From Vibrio ouci (GTDB lineage: Bacteria > Pseudomonadota > Gammaproteobacteria > Enterobacterales > Vibrionaceae), in contig NZ_SATR01000002.1 of the NCBI RefSeq assembly GCF_004551525.1, positions 186,001 through 250,000 on the forward strand: 64,000 nt of DNA. The letters run 5' to 3'. The position numbers were made by a program, and so were the translations under genes. Positions 1-7,939 of this stretch are shown here, in pieces. How positions within the stretch are numbered: position 1 is the first letter of the stretch; each line of letters begins with the position of its first letter. The notes beneath the pieces are model-generated. The model was not told the DNA's origin and did not search any database. It saw only the letters and a list, made by a program, of their open reading frames with translations.

Positions 1-96
1 TCAATCGTTGTTGTTAGCTTGATGACAGGTGAGCCAGAATCGACTGTCAAATCTCAGCATGCAACATTCAAAAAGCAGTTAGCTGAACTCGACTAA
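1..96 (+). CDS. C-terminal end of a PutP-like sodium:solute symporter (partial)
   Basis: Frame 1 is open from the window edge to a TAA at 94-96 and gives a 31-residue tail. It begins with a hydrophobic stretch (IVVVSLMTG) followed by a charged, soluble end. The pattern of IVV-SL, then a small loop and a Gln/Lys-rich tail, resembles the C-terminus of the proline/sodium symporter PutP as I remember it, which would import proline with sodium across the inner membrane. The call rests on only about 30 residues, so another SSS-family symporter is equally possible. A rho-independent terminator follows at once. Confidence 0.45.
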   Translation, partial: SIVVVSLMTGEPESTVKSQHATFKKQLAELD

Positions 97-115
97 ATCA
101 TAATGAGTCGTTATA

Positions 116-147
116 CAAAGCCTCGCCTAGCGGGGCTTTGTTGTATT
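116..147 (+). terminator. Rho-independent terminator after the symporter
   Basis: A hairpin with arms CAAAGCCTCGC and GCGGGGCTTTG (one T-G wobble) around a CTA loop is followed by a T-rich stretch. It lies 20 bases after the symporter stop codon. Confidence 0.8.
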
Positions 148-299
148 TACTACTCGGTTCCCTAGCGCACTTTTTTAGAGGGGTGAGGTTATTAATTGAA
201 CAGATGTCACAGTTTCTGAACTAAAGTATGAAGGTCGGGAACTCTCCCTTACATAATATGTCAATTATCAGGAACCCTGATTCAGCCGGAGAGAGAAAA

Positions 300-536
300 A
301 TGCCTCAAATGCACTGCCACTGCTGCAATAAAAACACCCCACATAAGATCGTTTTGAAACGTTGTGAGGAGCAGCATGATTCGGTGCTTAAATCGATGGC
401 TTGTTTTTTTTCGACCGTGTTTAAAGGCGACCACTACGTCAAAATGGAAAAGCACGCTTATTGCCGCGCTTGCAATGCTAAATCTGACCTTGTCTCACCG
501 CAGCAAGGTGCATTCTCTGGCGTGAAAATCGCTTAA
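300..536 (+). CDS. Small zinc-ribbon-like protein of unknown function
   Basis: The 78-residue product has two paired-cysteine knuckles, CHCC near residues 5-8 and CRAC near residues 54-57. These could form one zinc site bridging a basic middle segment (LKRCEEQHDS and following). I chose the ATG at 300 because a GGAGAG sits just upstream and the metal-binding region starts at once; an in-frame ATG at 228 would add 24 residues with no obvious domain. There is no signal peptide or membrane segment, so it is probably cytosolic. Nothing in the neighbourhood states a role. A nucleic-acid or protein-binding small protein is the natural guess, but it is only a guess. Confidence 0.6.
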   Translation: MPQMHCHCCNKNTPHKIVLKRCEEQHDSVLKSMACFFSTVFKGDHYVKMEKHAYCRACNAKSDLVSPQQGAFSGVKIA

Positions 537-635
537 CCTTCACAAAATTCTTGTTAATTTTGGCGCAGATGTAAGTACAGCCGCACTTTTATTTTAATAT
601 AGTGTCTTATACTCACATCTACTTATGAGTCGTCA

Positions 636-1112
636 ATGGAACTAGACAGAATCGACCGCGAAATTCTCCGTGCCTTAAATCTGAAAGGTCGACTTCCTAT
701 TGTTGAGTTAGCAAAACAAGTTAACTTAACCACTTCTCCTTGCTCTGATCGAGTCAAAAGATTAGAAAAAGAAGGCTACATCAAAGGTTATCACGCCGAG
801 TTAAATCCAGAAAAGTTGGGTTTAGATGTGCAAGTGTTTATCCATATTCGTCTCGACCAGACCAGTTTCTCTATTTTCGAAAAATTTGCTGAGGCTGTGG
901 CAGATATGCCTGAGATTGAAGAGTGTTACTCTCTATCTGGCGACTTCGATACGATGATTAAGGTGAGGGTGAAAGATATGAAAGCGTATCAGAATTTCAT
1001 GTCGACCAAGCTTGGTACCTTACCTGGTGTTATCCAAACACGCAGTGAGGTGGTTATCGAAGAGCATAAAACCAGCTTTGGGGTAAATGCTGATTTGATT
1101 GGCAAGTTATAG
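636..1112 (+). CDS. Lrp/AsnC-family transcriptional regulator
   Basis: The 158-residue protein has the standard family architecture: an N-terminal winged helix-turn-helix (residues about 1-60, starting LDRIDREILRAL and containing the recognition helix SPCSDRVKRLE), then a RAM/ligand-binding domain (residues about 70-145) with the GDFDTMIKVRV core strand. Length matches the family. Such proteins form octamers or dimers that bind amino acids and regulate nearby metabolic or transport genes. The gene lies downstream of the PutP-like symporter tail on the same strand but is separated from it by a terminator, so it is probably transcribed alone. The effector cannot be read from the sequence. Confidence 0.9.
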   Translation: MELDRIDREILRALNLKGRLPIVELAKQVNLTTSPCSDRVKRLEKEGYIKGYHAELNPEKLGLDVQVFIHIRLDQTSFSIFEKFAEAVADMPEIEECYSLSGDFDTMIKVRVKDMKAYQNFMSTKLGTLPGVIQTRSEVVIEEHKTSFGVNADLIGKL

Positions 1113-1113
1113 C

Positions 1114-1141
1114 AAAAGGGAAGCGATGCGCTTCCCTTTTT
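1114..1141. terminator. Bidirectional terminator between lrp-like gene and DUF445 gene
   Basis: A perfect 12-bp stem (AAAAGGGAAGCG / CGCTTCCCTTTT) with an ATG loop lies between two convergent genes. A-rich and T-rich flanks on both sides let it act in both directions. Confidence 0.85.
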
Positions 1142-1155
1142 AGTTATCGTCATGC

Positions 1156-1860
1156 TTAAGCGATGAAGGATGACACAATACCGATTAAGCCACCAAACAC
1201 GCCGCCCCAGACGACTAGCCAACCCAAGTGCTCTTTGATCATCTTCTGCACCATCTCTTTGACTAGACGAGGAGTCAACTCATTCAAGCGTTGGTCAATG
1301 ATGTTTTCAACGTTCGTTCTTATTTCGTCCATCATCGCTGGTGCTTCAAATTGCTCTTTTAGTGCATCTTTGATTGTATCGCTCTGACTCATATCGACAA
1401 TTGCGGCCTGCATTTTTTCAACAAACGGCTGCTTGAGAGGCTCTAGTGCTTCGGTGCCACCAAACATCGCTAGCATTCCGCCAAACTGAGAGTTAGCAAT
1501 AACCTCGACCAAAGAGTCGAAGGTTGGGTTGAAATCGATTTTCTCAATCACAGGCTCTAGATTTAGTGTCTTACCGCCTACCATTTCTTTGCTTAAAAAC
1601 TTGTCGATGTTTTCTTGGGTAAAAAACTGTTCCATCATTAAGTTCTTTATCGCTGCTTTAAATTCTTCAAATCGCGCAGGGATGACGCCAGAACCATACA
1701 GTCCTGGAACCTTTTCAAACAACATGTGAATAGCAAGCCAGTTGGTGATGGCACCAGAAAAGGCAAATAGACCTGCGTAAAAGGCGATTTGGTTACCAGC
1801 CTGATAGCCAACTGCTAACAGCGCAAGCGCAATGATATTGGTAATTAAGCTCTTGTTCAT
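1156..1860 (-). CDS. DUF445 family membrane protein
   Basis: The 234-residue protein has hydrophobic N-terminal segments (about residues 5-45, with the conserved NWLAIHMLF motif), a long amphipathic middle rich in charged helices, and a C-terminal transmembrane helix (WLVVWGGVFGGLIGIVSSF). This layout, with motifs such as VIPARFEEFKAAI, is that of DUF445 proteins, related to Bacillus YheB. It would be an inner-membrane protein with a large soluble loop. Biochemical function is not established for the family. It is convergent with the Lrp-type gene. No strong ribosome binding site is seen before the ATG at 1860. Confidence 0.8.
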   Translation of the reverse strand: MNKSLITNIIALALLAVGYQAGNQIAFYAGLFAFSGAITNWLAIHMLFEKVPGLYGSGVIPARFEEFKAAIKNLMMEQFFTQENIDKFLSKEMVGGKTLNLEPVIEKIDFNPTFDSLVEVIANSQFGGMLAMFGGTEALEPLKQPFVEKMQAAIVDMSQSDTIKDALKEQFEAPAMMDEIRTNVENIIDQRLNELTPRLVKEMVQKMIKEHLGWLVVWGGVFGGLIGIVSSFIA

Positions 1861-2035
1861 TGAGAATTTTGATGAGGTTATTAACTAAGCGGGGAGTATA
1901 TAACATCTGACTGAAGTTGTGACATAACAAACTCTGTGCGGACGTGTAAGTTCCCCTACAGCCACAGAAATAATCGTTATTCTTACGCGGTTGGTAACGT
2001 TACCTCTGATTTATCGTCAAGTGAGGCAACAGGCC

Positions 2036-2464
2036 TCACGTTTCTTCAGTATTGATAATCGCTTGGCTTATCTGCTCAGGGATTAGCGCTTTAGTATGGT
2101 TTTTAAAATCAAACATCACACATGTCGCACTTCCTACTGTTACGACTTTGCCCAGTTTTTGGCTGACGATTTGGTATTCCATGGTAAAGCGGTCATCTTG
2201 TAGGTCGCTCACTCGGGAACCAATTAAAAGAGTATCAGGGTAGGTGACTGGCAGCTTATATCGACATTCTGTATGGCCTAAAACGGGTCCAATGTGGCTC
2301 TCTTTTAGATTGACTAGCAAGTTGATTTGCTTGAAGTAGTCGAGTCTAGCTGTTTCAAAATACCGGAAGTAGACGGCATTATTTACGTGTTGTAATGCGT
2401 CCATTTCTCCCCATGCCACTTCAATTTCCGTCGTGATTGGAAAGTCATTAAGTAACTCGTCCAT
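2036..2464 (-). CDS. Acyl-CoA thioesterase, 4-hydroxybenzoyl-CoA thioesterase (hot-dog) family
   Basis: The 142-residue protein carries the hot-dog thioesterase signature GEMDALQHVNNAVYFRYFE near residues 19-37. The Asp of MDALQHVNN is the expected catalytic acid. The remainder fits the single-domain hot-dog fold (VTYPDTLLIGSRV, FTMEYQIVS). It should hydrolyse short or aromatic acyl-CoA in the cytosol, as YbgC-type enzymes do; the substrate is not determinable here. A good AAAGGAGAA precedes the ATG at 2464. A GTGAGGC/GCCTCAC hairpin overlaps the stop codon (about 2022-2040) but lacks a U-tract. Confidence 0.9.
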   Translation of the reverse strand: MDELLNDFPITTEIEVAWGEMDALQHVNNAVYFRYFETARLDYFKQINLLVNLKESHIGPVLGHTECRYKLPVTYPDTLLIGSRVSDLQDDRFTMEYQIVSQKLGKVVTVGSATCVMFDFKNHTKALIPEQISQAIINTEET

Positions 2465-2587
2465 GATAGTTCTCCTTTGAATCGAGTAAATATACTAATT
2501 CAAAGGCGGCGCAGTAGGTGCTAAATGTTAATAACTTGTGATCTGTGTGCATCTAATCTCTTTAGCAAAATATAAACAACGTCGGTG

Positions 2588-2920
2588 TTAATTGTCATAA
2601 GGGACATCATCTAACTGCCACATTTTGAGTGTGTGCTCAACATTAAAGCATTTACCGAGCAAGATTTGATATTTAGGATCGTATGGCTCACCGATATAAG
2701 TGGTTCTAATCAGTTCCCCGGTTTTCATATCGACTTGAGTGACGGTTCTGCCCTTAAAGTTTTGTAAAATAATAAACTGATCGCTTTGGAATACGAGCTG
2801 CTCTTTGTAAAACCAATACGTGTCGGCGGAGTGTAAAAGCTCACACTTCAAAGGAATAGAACTGGACTGTCCAGAATCAGGGTTGCTCAGTAATAATACG
2901 TAAAGTAATAAGGTGCTCAT
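2588..2920 (-). CDS. Small hypothetical protein
   Basis: The ORF encodes 110 residues. The N-terminus is hydrophobic but very short (MSTLLLYVLLLSN) and could be a weak signal or anchor. The rest is soluble with two cysteines (PLKCELLHS and LGKCFNVEH) and beta-rich segments (FQSDQFIILQNF, GRTVTQVDMKTGELI). AAGGATGA lies just before the ATG. I recognise no family. The gene stands alone between the thioesterase and a chemoreceptor, both on the same strand. The two cysteines would suit an exported, disulfide-bonded product, which is inference. Confidence 0.5.
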   Translation of the reverse strand: MSTLLLYVLLLSNPDSGQSSSIPLKCELLHSADTYWFYKEQLVFQSDQFIILQNFKGRTVTQVDMKTGELIRTTYIGEPYDPKYQILLGKCFNVEHTLKMWQLDDVPYDN

Positions 2921-3002
2921 TGCGTCATCCTTGTCCCACCTTAGAAATTAACTTAAGTATAGTTATGGCGATAGGTTTGGGTGTACCTTTTTACTGAGCA
3001 AT

Positions 3003-3026
3003 AAAAAAGGGCCCGCAGGCCCTAAT
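3003..3026 (-). terminator. Terminator of the chemoreceptor gene at 3036
   Basis: A GGGCC/GGCCC hairpin with a short loop lies just past the stop codon of the minus-strand gene. A run of Ts follows on the minus strand (A6 at 3003-3008 on the plus strand). Confidence 0.8.
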
Positions 3027-3035
3027 TTTCGAGAG

Positions 3036-4463
3036 TTAAGTTCGATATTGCTTGAGTACATCCGCAAGTGATTGAGATGCTTGGCTCAAGTTCGCTATGC
3101 CTTGAGACGACTGTTCGGCAACGCTTCTAATCGTGTTTGATTGGGTTCTTATATCGCTGAGTTCAGAGGCGATGCCATTGGCGACGGAGCTTTGCTCTTC
3201 CGCCGAAGTTGAGATCTGAATGCTCATATCCATAAGCGTTTTGGCAGACTCGGAAATCGCTTGAACATCACTGCCAATATTCGCGACTAGCTCACTACTT
3301 GTTTTCGCTTGGCTTACGGTTTGTTCGGTGATTGAAGAAATACTACGAGTTTCAGACTGAAGCTTTTCAATCATCGATTGAATTTCGACCGTCGCAGCTT
3401 GAGTTCTACCTGCTAGGGTTCGAACTTCATCCGCAACTACCGCAAAGCCACGCCCTTGTTCACCTGCACGAGCTGCTTCTATTGCGGCGTTAAGTGCTAG
3501 TAAGTTAGTTTGCTCAGAAATGGCGTTGATGGTGGTGATCACTTCATTAATTTGGGTCGTGTTATCGGTCAAGCTTAAAACCGACTGGGAAGCTTGGCCA
3601 ATATAGTCGGAAAGCTTGCCAATTTCATTGATGGCAGACTGGACACGATGATGACTATTTTCGATATGATCAGAGTCGTTTTCGGTTTGCTGAGTTGCTT
3701 GTTGAGAAATGCTTGATACTTCTTTTGCCGATGCCGTCATTTGCTCCATTGCCGTCGCTACTGAATCAAGAGAGGCATATTGATGGCTGATTTGGGTCTC
3801 ACTTAGCTTCATCTCTTGCTCAAATGAAGACGATGTATCGCTCAATGTTGCTGCATTGTCTTTGACGGTGACAACTAGATCGGTCAGTGTATCCATTGCT
3901 TTGTCGAGCGCGCAGCCAATGGTGCCAAACTCGTCGCGGCCTGGGTGGAAACCAAGGCGTGATGTTAAATCACCTTCACCAATGCGCTGTGTCGTTGTGT
4001 AGAGAACCCACAGTGCGCCACCTAAGAAAGTAGCCACCCAGTAACAGAAAATCGCAAATGGAATTGCCCATAGATAGCTTAGAGCGAAAGTGATTAAAGC
4101 CTGAGATTCTAGCTCTTCGATATTTGGATTGGTGAAAGCCAGTTGATAGGTTGTCCCACTGGAATGCGTCGCTGATACCACGGCAACGCCTTGTCGATAA
4201 CTTGGTTCGCTGGGTTGCGACACGGTTGCGATTTGGCTGCTATTTGCAATCGCACTGCTATCGGAGTGAGTCAATATGCCAGCGAGGTATTGCTCTGCAG
4301 CGACAATCGTTTGTGCCTCAATATTGTTGATTGCTTGATAGTAACGCCCACCAGCGAGAGCAGTAACAGCAATCAAAAACAGCGAGAAAATGACCCAGAT
4401 CTTGTCGTTTATCGACATCTTAATAAACAGGCGATCTATAGTACGAAATTCAACTTCTTTCAT
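3036..4463 (-). CDS. Methyl-accepting chemotaxis protein
   Basis: The 475-residue chemoreceptor has one transmembrane helix near residues 22-40, a short periplasmic part of about 85 residues, a second helix near 128-150, a HAMP linker ([16 protein letters not shown]) and a long cytoplasmic coiled coil. The signalling tip is clear ([20 protein letters not shown], then [18 protein letters not shown]). It would pass a ligand signal to CheW/CheA and the flagellar motor. The periplasmic part is too small for a double Cache domain and shows no ligand motif that I know. There is no pentapeptide for CheR/CheB tethering at the C-terminus (it ends KQYRT). It is transcribed singly with its own terminator. 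Confidence 0.93.
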   Translation of the reverse strand: MKEVEFRTIDRLFIKMSINDKIWVIFSLFLIAVTALAGGRYYQAINNIEAQTIVAAEQYLAGILTHSDSSAIANSSQIATVSQPSEPSYRQGVAVVSATHSSGTTYQLAFTNPNIEELESQALITFALSYLWAIPFAIFCYWVATFLGGALWVLYTTTQRIGEGDLTSRLGFHPGRDEFGTIGCALDKAMDTLTDLVVTVKDNAATLSDTSSSFEQEMKLSETQISHQYASLDSVATAMEQMTASAKEVSSISQQATQQTENDSDHIENSHHRVQSAINEIGKLSDYIGQASQSVLSLTDNTTQINEVITTINAISEQTNLLALNAAIEAARAGEQGRGFAVVADEVRTLAGRTQAATVEIQSMIEKLQSETRSISSITEQTVSQAKTSSELVANIGSDVQAISESAKTLMDMSIQISTSAEEQSSVANGIASELSDIRTQSNTIRSVAEQSSQGIANLSQASQSLADVLKQYRT

Positions 4464-4713
4464 ATTTCAATCCGTTGGTTGAGTGATTTGGTCGTAACTA
4501 TGTAATTTAGTGATGACAAATGTATCGAAATATAACTCAAATTTACCTGACTTGGTTCTCATATACATGTAACAGTCTGTCGTGTTGGATTAATATATGT
4601 GATCTATATTGGTGTTGGTGACGATGTATAGTGGTATTACATTCTCGAACAATGAGCGAATTAGAATTGGCATATTGTTTGCTGTTCCCATTGCAAATAG
4701 TGCGGAGGGAAAT

Positions 4714-5244
4714 ATGAAGATAATTGAAGATCGCTTGGAAGATTCGGCAGTTCTGGATTTATTGCGTGAACACCTAGAGGATATGAATGCAACATCGCCT
4801 GCGGAAAGTGTGCATGCGTTAGACGTGTCAGGTCTCAAAGAGCCCTCAGTCACTTTTTGGAGCAGTTGGCAGGGAGAGCAATTGCTAGGATGTGTGGCGC
4901 TAAAAGCGTTAACGAATGATCACGGTGAATTGAAGTCAATGCGCACCACGACGCTAGCAAGGAAAAAGGGAGTTGGCTCGACTATGCTACGTCATGTTTT
5001 AGAGCATGCCCGCCAGCAAGGCATGACTAAAATCAGTTTAGAAACGGGCTCAATGACGTACTTTGCGCCTGTTTTAGAGCATGCCCGCCAGCAAGGCATG
5101 ACTAAAATCAGTTTAGAAACGGGCTCAATGACGTACTTTGCGCCCGCGAGAGCGTTATACGAGAAGCATGGTTTCGAATATTGTGCCCCTTTTGCTGACT
5201 ATGCTGAGGATCCCAATAGCCAGTTTATGACGTTGGTGCTTTGA
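4714..5244 (+). CDS. GNAT-family N-acetyltransferase with an internal 25-residue duplication
   Basis: From the ATG at 4714 (GGAGGG upstream) the product is 176 residues. It begins with a GNAT fold (GCVALKAL strand), carries the acetyl-CoA binding loop RKKGVGS, and ends with the family signature ARALYEKHGFEYCAPF. Between loop and signature the 25-residue block starting VLEHARQQGMTK and ending MTYFAP appears twice in tandem, encoded by a perfect 75-bp repeat (4995-5069 and 5070-5144). Removing one copy gives 151 residues, the normal family size. The duplication repeats helix alpha-3 plus strand beta-5, so folding and activity are doubtful. Substrate unknown. It is convergent with the DMT gene. 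Confidence 0.85.
   Translation: MKIIEDRLEDSAVLDLLREHLEDMNATSPAESVHALDVSGLKEPSVTFWSSWQGEQLLGCVALKALTNDHGELKSMRTTTLARKKGVGSTMLRHVLEHARQQGMTKISLETGSMTYFAPVLEHARQQGMTKISLETGSMTYFAPARALYEKHGFEYCAPFADYAEDPNSQFMTLVL
4995..5144 (+). repeat. Perfect 75-bp tandem duplication inside the GNAT gene
   Basis: The segments 4995-5069 and 5070-5144 are identical base for base, and the identity stops exactly at both ends (4994 differs from 5069; 5070 differs from 5145). The unit is a multiple of three, so the frame is kept. The lack of any mismatch points to a recent event or to an assembly artefact. Confidence 0.95.
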
Positions 5245-5253
5245 CCCCCCAAT

Positions 5254-6150
5254 TTAAGGCTGCTCTGCAGCCATCTTACGAGCGAATAGGCGACTTGGAG
5301 AAAAGCCCGTCACCATCATGGTGCCTGACAGCACCAATGTGGTGCCAATTATGGTATTCCAACCAATAGGCTCATCAAGAATTAGCCACCCCCAAAGAAT
5401 ACCGAATACAGGTATTAAAAAGGTGACAGACAGTGCTGACGCTGCGCCTTCGTCGGCGACTAAGCGGAAGTAAAGTAAATATGCTGCGCCAGTACAGATC
5501 ACACCGAGCGCGATAACGGCGAGGATTTCGTGCTGGGTTGGTTCTCCCCGCATCGGGATAAAAGGCAGTAGTGGTAAAATGATCAACACCGCAGCCCACA
5601 TGTTGCCATGGGCATTATCAAATGACGCAATCTTGGGTGCTGTTTTAGTGTAATTGGTTGCGATGCCATAGCTACAAGCCGCCATGACCCCTGCAAAAAT
5701 TGGTAGGGCAGCATTGAAACCAATATTAATCGCATCTACGCCGACCAAGGTAATAACGCCCACAACGCCAATGAGCATACCTGCACTCGCTTTTGGTGTG
5801 AGGGTCGCCTTATGCCAGAAAATGCCGATTAGCGCGCCCCAAATAGCGGCAGTCGAATTGAGTACCGACAATGTGGACGCATTGAGCGTTTGCGCCGCGT
5901 AAGCAAAAAGAAGAAACGGCAGTGCGGTGTTAAAAAGACCTATGATCATAAAGTGTCGAAAGTTTTGCCTAAAAGCGAGACGCTTTCTTAGAAATAGAGA
6001 GACAATAAGTAGGCTGATTGCAGCAAAGCCTACACGAAATTCAATAAGATAAGCAGGGCCAAAAGTATTGGCGGCAATACGCATAAATAGGAATGATCCC
6101 CCCCATATAGCGGCAAGGCAGATCAATCGTAGAAAACTTGCTGAACTCAT
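5254..6150 (-). CDS. DMT-superfamily (EamA) transporter
   Basis: The product from the ATG at 6150 is 298 residues with about ten hydrophobic helices in two similar halves, each starting like an EamA domain (LRLICLAAIWGGSFLFMRIA; ASAGMLIGVVGVITLVG). The second half has the typical GAAYLLYFRLVADEGAASA and PVFGILWGWLILDEPIGWN motifs. These inner-membrane proteins export or exchange small metabolites such as amino acids; the substrate is not readable. I prefer 6150 over the longer reading to 6204 because AAGGA lies a few bases upstream. It converges with the GNAT gene, with only nine bases between the stops. Confidence 0.9.
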   Translation of the reverse strand: MSSASFLRLICLAAIWGGSFLFMRIAANTFGPAYLIEFRVGFAAISLLIVSLFLRKRLAFRQNFRHFMIIGLFNTALPFLLFAYAAQTLNASTLSVLNSTAAIWGALIGIFWHKATLTPKASAGMLIGVVGVITLVGVDAINIGFNAALPIFAGVMAACSYGIATNYTKTAPKIASFDNAHGNMWAAVLIILPLLPFIPMRGEPTQHEILAVIALGVICTGAAYLLYFRLVADEGAASALSVTFLIPVFGILWGWLILDEPIGWNTIIGTTLVLSGTMMVTGFSPSRLFARKMAAEQP

Positions 6151-6353
6151 AATGCATCCTTCTTTTTGTAACGACAATGTGAATGAAAATAATTCGTTAA
6201 GCAAGAGTGAAAAGAGTTAGATATCCGATTCTGGCTAACTTTTTTATTTCGTCTCGTTTTTCATCCAGTGAGAATTTGGCTAGATGGAGATGTCGTCATC
6301 TTCTATAGGGATTACTAACCTAGAGGTAAGTTTGTTTTCATTAGTGAGTAGCA

Positions 6354-6710
6354 ATGAACCTCATCGTCAATATTCATAAAGGGGTGCGTAAGCACGGATT
6401 CGAATTAGCTACGCGTCAGGCTTGGAAATGTGGAATGAAAGCAAATCTAGTTAAACGTGTTGTTGGTGTTGCTAGAGGGCAGATTGTTTGCGTGATAGAG
6501 GGGGTTAGACCTGAACTATCGACTGAGATTAACAATACTCTGCACAATGAAGAGAAACAGGGCAGATATGTCTTTGTTGGAGGCATCGTCTGGCAACCAA
6601 ATGATCTATTAGCGCCAGGCTTTCCTGATTTTATGTTTATGCATTTACGTAATTTAAGTGCGAAACACAAATACATGACGGATGAAGAACTGTTTTTGAA
6701 CCTGGCGTAA
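6354..6710 (+). CDS. Hypothetical protein
   Basis: A 118-residue soluble protein with no family that I recognise. It is basic at the N-terminus (IHKGVRKHGFELATRQAWKCG) with a hydrophobic core strand (RYVFVGGIVWQP) and a helix-rich tail (MHLRNLSAKHKYMTDEELF). There is no signal peptide. The gene sits eight bases upstream of the GlpM-like gene on the same strand and is probably co-transcribed with it. No strong Shine-Dalgarno sequence is seen before the ATG, but the composition is coding-like and there is no competing frame of comparable quality. Confidence 0.6.
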   Translation: MNLIVNIHKGVRKHGFELATRQAWKCGMKANLVKRVVGVARGQIVCVIEGVRPELSTEINNTLHNEEKQGRYVFVGGIVWQPNDLLAPGFPDFMFMHLRNLSAKHKYMTDEELFLNLA

Positions 6711-6720
6711 GAAGGGCGTG

Positions 6721-7068
6721 ATGTTAGCTTTATTTGGTAAATGTCTTTTGGGCTCAGCTGCGGTATTAATGATTGCGTTACTTTCAAAAAGTAAAAGCTT
6801 CTATATCGCTGGCTTAGTACCTTTATTTCCTACCTTTGCACTCATTGCTCATTATGTTGTAGGGACGGAGCGTAGTATGGAGGCACTGAGAGAGACTGCA
6901 CTGTTTGGCCTTTACTCGTTGCTACCTTATGCGGGATATCTGCTCGCAGTTTACTATTTTAGCTATCGATTTAGCTTGGTTAACACGCTATCGATGGCGA
7001 CCGCGGTTTGGCTTTCATCAGCGATGATTTTGTTGTTAGTCTGGACTAGGATGATGCAAACGGTATAA
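6721..7068 (+). CDS. GlpM-like small inner-membrane protein
   Basis: The 115-residue protein is almost wholly hydrophobic, with four predicted membrane helices: GKCLLGSAAVLMIALLS, YIAGLVPLFPTFALIAHY, TALFGLYSLLPYAGYLL and LSMATAVWLSSAMILLLVW. The pattern LSKSKSFYIAGLVPLFPTF resembles the GlpM family, reported to affect alginate production in Pseudomonas and otherwise uncharacterised. I take the ATG at 6721, with GAAGGG just upstream; a GTG at 6718 is in frame. It follows the hypothetical gene at 6354 closely and is closed by a strong terminator. Confidence 0.75.
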   Translation: MLALFGKCLLGSAAVLMIALLSKSKSFYIAGLVPLFPTFALIAHYVVGTERSMEALRETALFGLYSLLPYAGYLLAVYYFSYRFSLVNTLSMATAVWLSSAMILLLVWTRMMQTV

Positions 7069-7099
7069 AAAAGCCTAGGTTTCAAACCTAGGCTTTTTA
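7067..7099. terminator. Bidirectional terminator between glpM-like gene and ecfT
   Basis: An 11-bp perfect stem (AAGCCTAGGTT / AACCTAGGCTT, 7071-7095) with a TCA loop is flanked by A and T runs. It serves the GlpM-like gene on plus and the ECF operon on minus. Confidence 0.9.
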
Positions 7100-7939
7100 T
7101 TAGAATGGATACCAGAACAGCTCAGTGTCTATCCAGCGTTTGGCGATTGCCAGCGCGACAATCACGGCTATCGCAGTTAGGCACAACTTGTCATTACGCC
7201 CTAGTGGCTTGGCGCTATACCAAGTGCGGCTGCTATGTCGACCAAACCCACGTAATGTCATCGCATTTGAAATTTCATCTGCTCTATCTAGGCTTGAGAA
7301 AATTAGCGGACCAAGGATCTTGGCGACATTTTGCAAGCGTTGCATCAGCGGGGTATTTTTTGAAATGTCGAGTCCGCGAGCTTGCTGAGCGTGCATAATA
7401 TTGACAAAGTCATTTTTGACTTCAGGTAGATAGCGCAGCGTTAAGCTTACTGCATAGGCAATTTTGTAAGGTACACCAATTCGGTTTAAGCTCGCGGCGA
7501 ACTCTGTCGGATGAGTCGTAAATACAAACACCAAGGCAATAGGGAACATACTGAAATACTTCAGCGTTACGGTCACTAAGTAGAACAATGTCTCTTGAGT
7601 CAGAGAGTAACTGCCGGGTAGTTCGAGCAAGGTAGTGGTACTACCGATATATTCACTGCCTTGCTGAGGGGCAAGCAGGAACATAAACAGCGCATTAAGC
7701 AGTAGTACACTACCTGTACCGATCAATAATGGCTTATATACTTTGACCGGAACGCGCGTCATTTTGAGTAACATAAGTCCCGATATTATCAACAGGCCGA
7801 TAAGGCGCAAATCGAAGGTCGTTAGGACCACTGTCACCCAAGCCATAAACAGCGCGAATTTGGTTATACCGTTTAGGTCATGTAGTGGTGATTGAGTATC
7901 AACGTAGCTAATACCAAACTTCATCTTAGAGGCATTCAT
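7100..7939 (-). CDS. ecfT: ECF transporter transmembrane component EcfT
   Basis: The 279-residue integral membrane protein has five or six helices and the two cytoplasmic coupling motifs of EcfT: AQQARGLDIS (Ala-Arg-Gly) near residues 186-195 and AMTLRGFGR near 228-236. These contact the two ATPase domains. It is the energy-coupling scaffold of an ECF vitamin importer. It overlaps the end of the upstream ATPase gene by four bases and lies in one operon with it and the S component. The transport substrate is set by the S subunit, not by this gene. Confidence 0.92.
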   Translation of the reverse strand: MNASKMKFGISYVDTQSPLHDLNGITKFALFMAWVTVVLTTFDLRLIGLLIISGLMLLKMTRVPVKVYKPLLIGTGSVLLLNALFMFLLAPQQGSEYIGSTTTLLELPGSYSLTQETLFYLVTVTLKYFSMFPIALVFVFTTHPTEFAASLNRIGVPYKIAYAVSLTLRYLPEVKNDFVNIMHAQQARGLDISKNTPLMQRLQNVAKILGPLIFSSLDRADEISNAMTLRGFGRHSSRTWYSAKPLGRNDKLCLTAIAVIVALAIAKRWIDTELFWYPF

